Positions 44,853 through 54,552 of a DNA stretch of 64,000 bases are shown here, in pieces. The DNA is from Heligmosomoides polygyrus polygyrus. Its lineage: Eukaryota; Nematoda; Chromadorea; Rhabditida; Heligmosomidae. The stretch lies in NCBI GenBank assembly GCA_947396885.1, contig OX377202.1, positions 21,390,001-21,454,000 of the forward strand, in the 5' to 3' direction. A program made the translations under genes and the position numbers. Position 1 is the first letter of the stretch. The number at the start of each line of letters is the position of its first letter. The notes beneath the pieces are model-generated. The model did not search any database and had not been told where the DNA came from. It was given only the letters and a program-made list of their open reading frames with translations.

Positions 44853-47055
44853 ACTTCACTGGCCAGATACACTTTGTTCTTGTGAAGGATCGTGACCGAA
44901 GTTTTGTCACAGACGCGAAGGTCGTGCCGTATGAGACGGTCGCTCCACAGCATCGACCGCTGATCCGTACTTTAAAAATCGCCCCTCTGAGGTTGAAGCA
45001 GGTTGAGCGTTGCGGTGAAGCTAGAATGAAGTGGTGGCGAATAAAAGAGAAGGAAGCGGGTATGATTTCTCGCGTGGGTTACCGACAGCCACGACTGTCG
45101 ATGAAACTTGGAAGGAAGCGACCGACGTGATACGTCAATCTGCAGGGTCGGAACTCGGCACTACGAAGCTTGGACGACGGAAGGTCGACAAGCAGGCATG
45201 GCTGTGAACAGATGACGGGAAAGCCAAAGTTCGAGAGAAGAAGACGCTCTATCACTTGTTTCTCGGCGAAAAGACAGCCGATAACTGTTGATAAATGCCA
45301 AGAAGTGAGGAAAGCTGTGAAGAAGGCCGTGGCTGTTGCAAAATCCACTTATTATAGAGATGTCAACGAGAAGCTCGAGTCACCCGGTAGTGTGTGGTAT
45401 CTGTACCGACTTGGCAAGAATCGCCATCGGCAGATCAAGGATATATTGAGTTTTTCGGCATTAACGATGAGGAAGGCCATCTTCTCGTGAACCGTAAGAA
45501 GGCATCGAAGCGATGGCGCGATTACTTTGAGGAAATCTCTGCATTAGGATTCCCTCATCCAGCCTTCCCCTCAACGGTTCCAACCCACGACCCCCTCCAG
45601 AAGATCACCGTGAAAGAGACTGAACCGGCTGTGAAGAAGATGAGGCCGGGCAATACGACTGGGCCCGATGACGTGGCGGCAAAACTGTGGAAGTCAAAGG
45701 TTTGGTACCTTGCTGAGTGGTTGACGAGACTCTTTAATCAGGTTGTAGCGGAGGAGAAGGTGCCTGAGTGTGAAAAAGCACGACGATTCCGATTTGGAAA
45801 AGGAAGGGCAGTCCTGCAGACTGCTCCAGCTACCGTCCAATTCGTTTGCTTTAGCCCAGTATAAAGATCTTTGAGCGAATTGTCGACGGACGAATTCGTG
45901 ACGTCGTCCAGCATTCCAGCAATCAGTGCGGCTTCGTAGTTGGATGTGGCACCATTGATGCCATACACCGCCTTCTGTTAGAGAAGATCGCGAGAAACAG
46001 AATCCAGTGCATATCGCCCTCTTCGGCTTGGAGAAGGCCTTTGACTGCGTACCGCGTGAAGTGACATGGTACACCAGATGCGACATCATGGGGTTCCCGA
46101 AGAACTCATAGAATGGATGCGAAGTTTTTACTCTTGTCTAAACGGTCGAGTTCAAGCTGCAGCTGGGACCTCGATGGGATTTCCCATCTCTGTCGGTGTC
46201 CACCAGGGTTTTCCACTTTCCCCATTCCTTTTTGTTGTCGTCATGGATGCCATCACACGAGATCTTCAGAAGCCCGTTCCTTGGACGTTGTTTTATGCTG
46301 ATGACGTAATGCCGCTAGCGAAGATAAAGATGAACTCGAGGGAGAGGTGCAAGCTTGGTGTGATCGTTTGGAGCGGTTTGGACTCAAACTAACCGTGAAG
46401 AAGACCGAATATCTAACGACGGGCGTTACTGACGATGAGTCCAGCTCCAAGGTTAAGGCGTCGAGCTTCCACGCACTGTGGTCTTTAAGTACCTGGATCA
46501 GCAGTCGCGTCTGACGGCAAACTAATGGTTGAAGTGAATTCACGCGTGAGTGCAGCTGGTCCAAGTGACGCTCGTTGACTGCCGTTCTCTGCGATAGAAA
46601 GATACCGGTGTGCTTGAAATCGAAGATTTACAGAGCAGTCATTCGGCCAGTAGCAATGTACAACGCTGAGTGTTGGCCAGCGACCAAGGAAGTTGAAACG
46701 CGCCTCAGCGTCAACGATGCTACGCTGGACGGCTGGAGTCACGTGCATGGACTGCATTCGAAACGATGCTATTCTGTAGAAGTTCGGTGTCGCGCCGATA
46801 GCTGACAAGAAGCGCGAAGTTCGCTTACGATGGTACGTAACGTTCTGCGTGGAGAAGAAGACAGCGTCCGCAAGATAGGCCTTAAGTTTGAGGTCATAGG
46901 AAAGCGGCCTAGAAGGCCCCCAAACCAGCGCTGGTGAGATACGTTACATACGGACTTGAAGATTACTAGTGTTCACGCTGATCTAGCGCTGGATTGGGAA
47001 GGGTGGCGTCATGACACCAGAATAGCGGACCTCGCTACCATGCGGTACAAACGCT
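44853..47055 (+). pseudogene. RTE linker, reverse transcriptase and C-terminus, frameshifted
   Basis: Linker AKVVPYETVAPQHRPLIRTL (44,920-44,980). RT begins with VKKMRPGNTTGPDDVAAKLW (45,633-45,692). GRVQAAAGTSMGFPISVGVH is followed by PLSPFLFVVVMDAITRDL and the catalytic FYADDVMPLA (46,290-46,320). The later part reads LKSKIYRAVIRPVAMYNAEC (46,615-46,675) and ends RIADLATMRYKR. At least six frameshifts or stops interrupt it. Confidence 0.88.
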
Positions 47056-47315
47056 GAAGAAGAATAAGGTTTATTGACAGGCTTAGCGAAGACAGCGGGA
47101 TGCTAAAAGCGCGGAAAAAAGCACCCAAGGAGGAAGACGACTAAGCTGAATGGAGAACTCTCGAAAAAAGACTCGTCTGCTCTTGTCCAAGACTAAAATC
47201 AAGATCGAAGAAGGGGGAGTAGGGCGAAGACCATCAGTCGAAAAAAATTTGCCCGGGACTAGGCAGCTGCTGAGCGCTCCTTGTTGTCCAATACTACCTT
47301 CAATTGTCAATCTTT

Positions 47316-47651
47316 TTGCTTTGTGCCGCTCGAGGTTGTTACGGTGGACCTTTGTTTGCCAGGCCTAACGTTTCGACGCTCCCGTCTTCATTAGGAGATT
47401 GTGGTGCAAGTATTAGACAAGCGATTCATCCCACCAAACGCTATCCCACTCTAGTGGTTTTATGGAATGAGTTTTCAGGGGTGATTTCTCTGAAGAAGGG
47501 AAACCGCTAAAGTGGGAATAGCGTTTGATGGGGTAAATCGCTCATCTAACACTTGCACCTCGTTCAGGCCTCTGAAGAGGACGGGAGCGTCAATAGGTTA
47601 GTCCTGGTAAGTAAAGGTCCACCGTAACAACCTCGAGCGCCACAAAGCAAA
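47316..47651. mobile_element. Inverted-repeat MITE with hammerhead-like cores
   Basis: The left arm TGCCGCTCGAGGTTGTTACG, then GTGGACCTTTGTTTGCCAGG, is mirrored on the right to 47,651. Each arm carries a block read on opposite strands: ATGAAGACGGGAGCGTCGAA (minus strand, about 47,390 down) and CTGAAGAGGACGGGAGCGTC (plus strand, 47,572). CUGANGA, a GACG/CGTC stem, then GAAA is the hammerhead ribozyme core order. Neither arm keeps every core base. Confidence 0.7.
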
Positions 47652-47902
47652 CATTCAGAACTATTTTCTCTACAATGCCGAGGTTTTGTGAAGAGAGAAG
47701 TTGGAGATAACCTTGAGTATTTTGTTTTCGAAAATTAACAGAAGCACCTATAGCAAAGGTTAGGAGTGAAAATTTTCTGGCTATGACTGCATTGTTCATT
47801 GAGTGCCAATAGAATCAGTAGTTCCAACACAGCTTTTCAAACTGATGGTTTGCTATTTGCAGCAAAAAAGCTTCATCAAAGGGCTACCTCTTCGATAATT
47901 AC
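47652..47902. other. Spacer between the MITE and an exon-like block
   Basis: Nothing recognised; would be intronic if the pseudogene at 47,903-48,690 once continued. Confidence 0.4.
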
Positions 47903-48081
47903 CCGGATGGCGGCGTTAAATTTTTTGATTTCTCCAACTCCTCCAACTCTTCTTTCGTATAGCAGGCAGCCGGATAAATCAGGCAGATGAAGTTTTTCTT
48001 TTCCGGGTTGTTCTTCATGGACTGCCGCAGCTTTTCAGACAGTCCGGATGGTGTAGACCCATTTTGAAGGCCTTCTCGATG
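47903..48081 (-). pseudogene. Exon-like block B of an unrecognised gene
   Basis: On the minus strand a perfect nematode acceptor (TTAATTTTCAG) precedes HREGLQNGSTPSGLSEKLRQ, NPEKKNFICLIYPAACYTKE and ELEELEKSKNLTPPSG. The block ends CCATCCGG-GTAATT, a plausible donor (two bases into a codon). Composition is protein-like and differs from neighbouring noise. No family recognised. It starts in phase 0, matching the end of block A. Confidence 0.45.
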
Positions 48082-48415
48082 CTGAAAATTAACAAATTGA
48101 ATTGACATAAACTCATGGCTGCCGTCGTTTTCATGTGTACGTGTATTCTTTTCGAAATCAAGCAGAATTACATTTCACACAAAACATCTCCAAATCGCAC
48201 AATGAAAGTTACATAATAAATATAGATATTTATATAATTGTATGTGGATAACTACACAGGTAAGAACAACCAACAAACAACTACAAGACATCGCTCACGG
48301 AGGCCACCGTATCGCTAGGGGTAGTCCCCATGAAAGGAAAGGGAGAAGCAACTATCAGCGCAGATCCTCCCCGGCACCTGGGCTGCCTCCTTGGCCGAGC
48401 CGCCCCCTCCCTCAC

Positions 48416-48690
48416 GTAGGCGTCAAGGCTTTTCCTCCATCCTGCCACTATGTGCGAAATGTCTGGTCGAATCTTACTCAACATTTCCACATTCATAATA
48501 CTTCCCAAATCTTTCACGGGATACGTTACAAACAGAAAGTTGAGCGATTCTACATGGAAAAATTCTCCTTTAAAAATTCTCTCAAGTTGTTTGGAACCAA
48601 ACGGCTTCCGCTATCAGCTGCTCAACGATGGTAGTTCTGGATATCGCGAACACCCATCGTGTCTGGAATGTTGGTTAACAAGCTCTGAGT
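48416..48690 (-). pseudogene. Exon-like block A, frameshifted
   Basis: Minus strand: SLLTNIPDTMGVRDIQNYHR then a stop and AADSGSRLVPNNLREFLKEN in one frame; FKGEFFHVESLNFLFVTYPV, DLGSIMNVEMLSKIRPDISH and IVAGWRKSLDAY in another, ending at a donor-like TAC-GTGAGG (intron from 48,415). The change of frame inside a conserved-looking run and the in-frame stop suggest a pseudogene. The intron to block B would be 334 bp, phase 0. Product unknown. Confidence 0.4.
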
Positions 48691-48699
48691 AGCGGTGAA

Positions 48700-49114
48700 A
48701 AGTGGGACCTATCCCTATCGTGGTTTTATGTAGATAGCACTATTTTCAGTCATGCAAACAAGAATAACAATAAAGCAATGGAGAGAGGAAATGTGTGGTT
48801 TCACGGAAGACAATGAAGGATACCCTATTCAACAATAGATCTCGCTCGAATGTTATTGTGTTTGAAAACAACCGTTAGTCGATTTTCATTCCTTTGGCTC
48901 TAAATTCTTATAAGGAAGGTTTGAACAAACCTATATCGAAATGAGGCGAACGTGATACACAGTGTAGCACAACTGCGTGTTCCGGGCTAAAAAGTTGTAA
49001 AAACCGTCGTTTTGCAAAGTCATCTGCGAGCGGCCACGCCTACATAATTCTACAGTTCGTGGTTTAAGCCAGGGTTTTCAAAGGTTTCCTTTAAACGTCA
49101 AGCACGTTTTTGAC
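48700..49114. other. No recognisable gene
   Basis: Intergenic sequence, nothing recognised. Confidence 0.4.
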
Positions 49115-49935
49115 ACAGTATGTTTCGCCTGGCAGGATGGTACCCTGCGCAATGTCTTGAGTGACAATGATCCAAGAATGCCATTCTTCGTGAGCTATCG
49201 GCGGCAATTGGGTGCAGAACGGAGAAAATAGTCAACCATCTCGACGAAATTGGACATCATAAAATTCTTTTTGCTGAGAGCGACAAGAACTGAAGAATGC
49301 GGACAAAGCATATAGAGCCATCATGGATCTCGTTGCTTTTCCGCCTACACACCTAGAGCATTCTCAATAATACCGTTACTGGACAGAAAAGCTGGATCCT
49401 TTGAGCCTATTATAATCCACAAGGATTTCTGCTGCTGATTTCTGCTGAACCACTTCCAAGGGAGTCCAATTTTTCTCACCGAAAGGTAGACCTACTGTGT
49501 TGTTGGAGATGTTTCGACAAAATACTCTGCTTTGGTGTGTTTTTCTAGAAGAACGCTATCGTATTTGCACTGCACAACTTCAGAAGTAGACCGATGCTGT
49601 TCAGATTACACGTCGGAAGAGCGACAAGTTTGACAAAGTCGGTTAACTTTACGACAACTCCTGACCACACGTGGGGAAGCTTAGCCACCGGAAGACTGGC
49701 AAACATGAAGGAAACGCCGTGTCCCATACTGATTGTTCTCATCCCCTTTCGACCACGACGGGCTTTGAGAACTTCTCTTCAAAAAAAGAAATTTAGTGAT
49801 TGGCTTGAACTCGAAGCTGGGTCTTGCACTTTTTCGACTCGTATGAGTTCTGGGTCAAAAGGATTGACTTCAAATTGAACTGCAGGGTTGTACATGTGAT
49901 TTAGGCAGCGATAGAAGCCACGTAGTCAATTGCCC
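49115..49935 (+). pseudogene. Mariner transposase relic
   Basis: Shifting frames give RNVLSDNDPR, NAILRELSAAIGCRTEKIVN then HLDEIGHHKILF (49,170-49,270), SDKN, NNTVTG (first catalytic Asp region), HRKVDLLCCWRCF, LYDNS-PHVGKLSHRKTG (second Asp region) and FENFSSKKE then FFDSYEFWVKRID. This is the order of mariner transposases. No ITRs found. More decayed than, and from a different lineage to, the copy at 16,160-17,424. Confidence 0.7.
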
Positions 49936-50904
49936 CTATACCGATAGAAAACAAGGGCTCCATGAAAAATCCCTGGTGTTTGCTTCAACTTTCATTCAAA
50001 ATTTATTATTTGCTCGTTCGAAAAAATGAACATGTTTCAATTTTCACCATTGTGTTTTTTTTGCTGAAATAATGTTTCTAGTCGTATCTTGGAGTGGAAG
50101 AAACCGGGATTTTTTGTCTCATAAACAGATCACGCCATTCACTCCTATGGCACATTGCGGTTTTCATTGGACTGATGACAAGAATTCCTCCAGTGGATTT
50201 ATGTATTGCACCAGTCAGCGAAACACCACGATTCAGTAAATTTCATTAAATTTTTAGCATTTCCCTTGCCTTTTATGCCAATGGCATTCCACCGGAGACG
50301 AGTTGTGGCGACAGAGTTGTGCGAGTAGCTATGAACTGCGTAGCTACCCGCGCAACACTGCCGTCGCGACTCCATCGGTGGTACACCACAGGCCTTAGAT
50401 AACAAAGACCTCATTTACACGAATTGCTACCAAGGTAATATGAGGCTTCGCCGTTTTTGAACAACATACCAGCGGTCCAGCTAAGATAGCAGCTGTGCAG
50501 AGAAGAACGATGAGCGTCACAGCTATGATCGACATGGTTGTACTGAAAAAGATGTTGTTCTGAAATTGTCAATTGTGACCCCCGATTAAATATGACCACT
50601 TGAAATTGAAGCCAAATGCACGGTTCAGTGGATGAACTGTGCTCTATCTGATATATACTAACCTGTAACTACGATTACTGTGATTTGCAGCCACGATGGG
50701 AGAATAGCCATGGTCAACTAGCTTTTCTCGAAGGCTATTGCGTGCATTTTTTTCAATTTGACAGATTTTAGACCTTTAGTCTGCATTCATTCTTGTTTTT
50801 TCACCAGAAATGCGGCTATAGCAACTCAGAGACAGAGATTAGGAGGCACAGATAGAGATCAACAGAGAATGCGAGATCTTGTAAGTACTCAAAAGGGGGA
50901 GGGG
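49936..50904. other. No recognisable gene
   Basis: AT-rich intergenic sequence with short ORFs. Nothing supported. Confidence 0.4.
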
Positions 50905-51145
50905 GTTGTAGTTGTGCAACATGTCTGGCGACTCACTAGACGTTCCGAACAAGCTGCCCAACGATTCAGAGTCCTCGCCAAACACGCATGGAGATGCGGC
51001 GCTGGAAGAGTGTGTTGGGGAAAGCCTGGCGGAAAAGGGAGTTGTAGTTGTGCAACATGCCTGGCGACTCAGTAAACGTGCCGAACACGTAGTCAAACGT
51101 CTATTGAGTTGCCAGGCACGTTGCACAACTACAACCCAACCCACC
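50905..51145. repeat. Tandem repeat of about 130 bp, block 1
   Basis: TTGTAGTTGTGCAACATGYC then CTGGCGACTCA occurs at 50,908 and 51,042 (about 134 bp apart), each followed by CCGAACA. The block ends with the inverse, GTTGCACAACTACAAC. Confidence 0.75.
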
Positions 51146-51313
51146 CCCGTCTACTCATTGTTTCTTCGTTCAAATTTGTAGGCTGGAGTGCAAACTGTTT
51201 AGGTTGTAGATCATATCCTAGGCGAGAACCAACGTTGGGTTTGTTTTTTTGTATAGGAGTCCGTGAGGAGTGTGTTGAGGGAAATTCAGAGGTGGGGTGT
51301 GGGAGGGGGCTCC

Positions 51314-51808
51314 AGGACATAACTCCAACGCGATGTCGCGCGCTAGCCGCATGCGACGTCGCGGCGCTGAAGCGCGGACGTGCGCTCGGTGACGCATGGT
51401 TAGCCGCGGAGCATGAAATGTTCTCAGTGTTTAAGGTACCAGACCACATTTCTAGGAAGGAACTTAAGATCCCACAGAATGTGGTAGACAACAGTAGGAC
51501 AATTGATCCGGGAATGGGTGATAGTGACCTTTTCCGTAGTGTAACCATGATCACGGGTAAAAATTGACCGAAGAAGTTGTAGATGGCAAACACTGACGTT
51601 AGAAACCATCCGCATGACCAGGATACCTGTATAAACTGTCGCTTATCGTCCTATTGAAACCACATTCATATACCATCTCCAAGAAACGTTGAAATAAGGC
51701 AAATGCCGCATGTCCCTATAGGAAGGGTTTCTAACCGTCGGAAGCATCGGACCGCGACAACTCGTCCAATTTCGTCGCGCGGCGTTTGAGTTATGTCTGC
51801 CCGCGGGG
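51314..51808 (-). mobile_element. TIR element C, copy 2
   Basis: Inverse orientation to 10,272-10,757 and alignable along its length. Ends are CAGGACATAACTCCAACGC and the inverse GCGTTTGAGTTATGTCTG, giving an element of about 495 bp with both TIRs. It separates the two 130-bp tandem blocks. Confidence 0.7.
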
Positions 51809-51814
51809 GGAGGG

Positions 51815-52005
51815 GGTGTAGTTGTACAACGTGAATGGCGATTCAGTAGACGTGACGAACACGTCGCCAAACGCACCTGTAGATGCGGTGCTGGAGGGGA
51901 GTGTGTTGGGGAAAGCCTGGCGACGTAGAGGGGAGTTGTAGTTGTGCAACGTGCCTGGCGACTCAGTAGATGTGCCGAACACGTTGCCCAACGTGAGAAC
52001 GCCTG
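51815..52005. repeat. Tandem repeat of about 130 bp, block 2
   Basis: Units at 51,818 and 51,938 (about 120 bp apart) share TGTAGTTGTRCAACGTG and GAGTGTGTTGGGGAAAGCCTGG with block 1. Confidence 0.7.
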
Positions 52006-52094
52006 TGATAAACTTACAGAAGTGAGGAACCATGCAAAAGTACGCAGCAGACGCGAGAATATACCGAAGGCCCTTCCGTAGGTTAGTGATATTG

Positions 52095-52142
52095 CAAAGT
52101 CGCGCGAAGCGCGCAATTGCGATAGACGTGTCGGAGCACTTG
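52095..52142 (+). mobile_element. Helitron-like 3' terminus, third copy
   Basis: GTCGCGCGAAGCGCGCAA is followed by GACGTGTCGGAGCACTTG, ending at 52,142 before a T. It matches the termini at 34,869 and 54,234, but the second hairpin arm is shortened. The 130-bp tandem blocks upstream may be its interior, analogous to the 52-bp array in the others. The 5' end was not found. Confidence 0.55.
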
Positions 52143-52730
52143 TTTACTTATGACGGGAAATCGTTTAAAAGCTGCCACCACCAACTAGAGTTGCTGAGTT
52201 GCTGTAATGCTTCCTCCTTTTGTGCCGCATCGCCCATCCTTTGTTGCCGCGAGAGAGCGCAAAGCGGCTCGGAGAGGGTCAACTTGTATACAGCGATTAT
52301 CCGCTTTGGTAACAAGCCACATGTATATCCACTTACATCAGAAGTGACCTAGCTCAATTCACCACTGTGGTGGAACACACCAGTGCAGTGTGAAATTTGC
52401 GATTTTGTGCAAAACAGAACGTCGTATAGGGCGGCTTTACAAGTTGGCCCCCTGCGAGCCACTTTATGCCCGCGAAGATCCTGTTGCGCAATGGAGCAGC
52501 CATTGAACTGCTTTTCTAAGTCAGTGAGAGTAAAACAGAACAGCCCGGGTCTTCCTGACTAGGATTGAACTACTCCCCTTCCCCCTCTTATCTATCTGAG
52601 TAAGGAAATATTCTCACGCTTCAGCTGAAGGAGTAACCGAATAGCCGCCCTGCTTGTGCGACGAAGGGTGAAAGAATAAGCATATACCACGAAAGGGTTG
52701 CTTACGTTGGAAATGATAACGAAGCGTGGC
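52143..52730. other. No recognisable gene
   Basis: Intergenic; the 106-codon ORF 52,032-52,352 starts inside the Helitron-like terminus and has no recognisable domain. Confidence 0.4.
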
Positions 52731-52861
52731 ACCTAAAACACCTTTCACACTGCCGTTGCTGCTGTTGCAGCAACGAACAACGAAAAAGGGGTGGAGTTCG
52801 GTGCTTGCTGCAGCCGCAACGCGTGAGATAAGATAATGAGATAAGACCTGTGATATGCCTC
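52731..52861. mobile_element. Partial copy of the MITE that follows
   Basis: CCTTTCACACTGCCGTTGCT and CAGCCGCAACGCGTGAGATA duplicate the left half of the MITE at 52,922-53,255, in direct orientation. The right half is missing. Confidence 0.7.
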
Positions 52862-52921
52862 GTCTACTCATTGAGCTTCCATTCGGAGGGGATTCTCAAC
52901 AATGTTGGTCGTGATTGCTAA

Positions 52922-53255
52922 AGCGGCTTTCACACTGCCGTTGTGCTGTTGCAGCGACAAGCAACGAAAAAGGAGTGGAGTTCGATGCTTGCTGCAGCCG
53001 CAACGTGTGAGATAAGATAATGAGATAAGACCTGTGATATGCCTCCGTTGAGGAGCATCAGCAACAAGAAATGATGGCGATCATTCCTTGTTGCTGAGGC
53101 CGCACAGCCGATGCCGGTGTTGCTGATGCGGGGTTGCGGCAATAGCAGTGTGAAAGCCCCCTCGTTGCTGTTGTTGCTCCTCTGCATCTCTGCGGTATGC
53201 TTCATCATTACGGCATCGGTTGCGCAACAGCAGCAACGGCAGTGTGAAAGTCGCT
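52922..53255. mobile_element. Harbinger-like MITE with TAA TSD
   Basis: A 334-bp element with TIRs AGCGGCTTTCACACTGCCG and the inverse CGGCAGTGTGAAAGTCGCT. It is flanked by TAA at 52,919-52,921 and 53,256-53,258. A 3-bp TWA-type duplication is typical of PIF/Harbinger elements. The interior has a hairpin around GAAATGATGGCGATCATTC. The minus-strand 92-codon ORF inside is an artefact. Confidence 0.8.
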
Positions 53256-53258
53256 TAA

Positions 53259-53750
53259 GGTTTGCTTAAAAGCGTGATAACGCATACTGGCAAAACTCCG
53301 AACGAGTAGTTATTACTGGCGGTCGGCTAGTCAGCTTCAATCAATATCACCAATTTTTGGTCCAGAAATTTCTACGGATTTACAATAGCTGTCGATATAG
53401 CAGTCCAGTATGGTCATCTTCTCTCACGATTTATTCCTACTGACACCTTTCTCAATTCTTACAGCGTCATTTGTTTCCAGTAAGCTACGAGTTTCATAAA
53501 GAGCTGATGAGGTCTATCCCGATGTGAGTTGAACTAGGCCAGTTCTGGTCTAAATGTCATGCCTGTGCCTTGTTAAGAAGGTGAATACCCGTTGCACGCA
53601 AGGTGACCTCCCCCTCTACAAGCCACATTGTGCCGAACTGCTTCCCCATTTTGTGCCGCATCGCCCCTCCTTTGATGTCGTGAAAGTCCTGCATAACAAA
53701 GCTGCATCACAAAGCAGCGATTGAACTCCTTTTCGAACTCAGCATGGAAC
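53259..53750. other. No recognisable gene
   Basis: Intergenic; nothing recognised. Confidence 0.4.
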
Positions 53751-54233
53751 TGTCCAGGAGGTTATCTGAATGGTGGAAATGAATAACACCTCAAGAATCT
53801 CCGCCCTTAATATAGTAGGAAAGTATGTTTGATTTTTGCAAAGTCCTTGAACCCAAGGAGTTAGGAGCCCGTGAAAATCCAGTACTGACTAGAACTGTTA
53901 GCACGCACCTAACACGTTTGTGCGCGCCCCAATTGGAGATAAGAGAGGTAGTGGAAGGCAAGGTGAAGGGGAGGGGGAATCAAGGCATAGGGTCGAGTGT
54001 TTGATCTGCGTGTTTTGCCGAATTTTTGAATTTTCAATGTTTATGTCTTGCTTGATATCCATCACCTTCTCAACTTTTCCTATACGTATATTCCGTTATA
54101 GGCTGGAAAGCACGTGTTTAGTAACAGATTTTCATCAGTTGCTTTTTCTGTTTATGCGACACTGTGCTTACTGAAGAATTTTGGTAGAACCCTTAGCTGC
54201 ATGGGGAATAAAACCTTCCCAACTACACATAAA
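53751..54233 (+). mobile_element. Long-TIR element E, copy 2 (left part only)
   Basis: Aligns with 43,600-44,105: TAGTAGGAAAGTATGTTTG then TTTTTGCAAAGTCCTTGAAC (53,814-53,852), CACCTTCTCAACTTTTCC, TATGCGACACTGTG and GGGGAATAAAACCTTCCCAA. The alignment stops at 54,233, where the Helitron-like element begins. The rest is not found after 57,550, so it was lost or was already truncated. Confidence 0.8.
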
Positions 54234-54552
54234 CAAGTGCTCCGACATGCCTAGTGGCGTGTCCCGCACTTGCGCGCTTCGCGCGACCTTGCAGCATCAC
54301 TGACATATGGAAAGTAGTTTTTGTAAAACATAAAATTAGCTAACATCAAGGACCTGGTGCGTACTTTATCGGCATCAAGCCATTCACCACTTCGGCACGT
54401 TCATCGTAGACATTCTCTCCGGACCGGTCATTGGTTTGAGCTGCGCAGTATTCTGTTCTTCAGGTTGCTGCTCCGCATCCGTTCTAATGCTCAACAGCTA
54501 GCGTTTCCAGATATCGTTGGCATGTCTTCCGAAGCCAGTTTTTCGTTCTTCC

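Larger units (their letters stand above)
42807..47068 (+). mobile_element. RTE-clade retrotransposon split by an inverted-repeat element
   Basis: Bounded by a perfect 13-bp TSD, GTTTATTGACAGG, at 42,794-42,806 and 47,069-47,081. The 5' leader leads to the endonuclease (TRVATLNVGTLTGRSCELVE, CAMQETRWSCRKS; 43,100-43,220) and, after frameshifts, VAGDLNGHASATKDRYSC (about 43,378-43,430). It is then cut at 43,585 by a 1.27-kb inverted-repeat element and resumes at 44,853 with IHFVLVKDRDRSFVTDAKVV. The RT follows to 46,400 and the C-terminus to 47,055. The tail is GAAGAAGAATAAG. Without the insert it is about 3.0 kb, near full length. Same family as 54,553-56,398 and 59,068-59,380. Confidence 0.93.
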
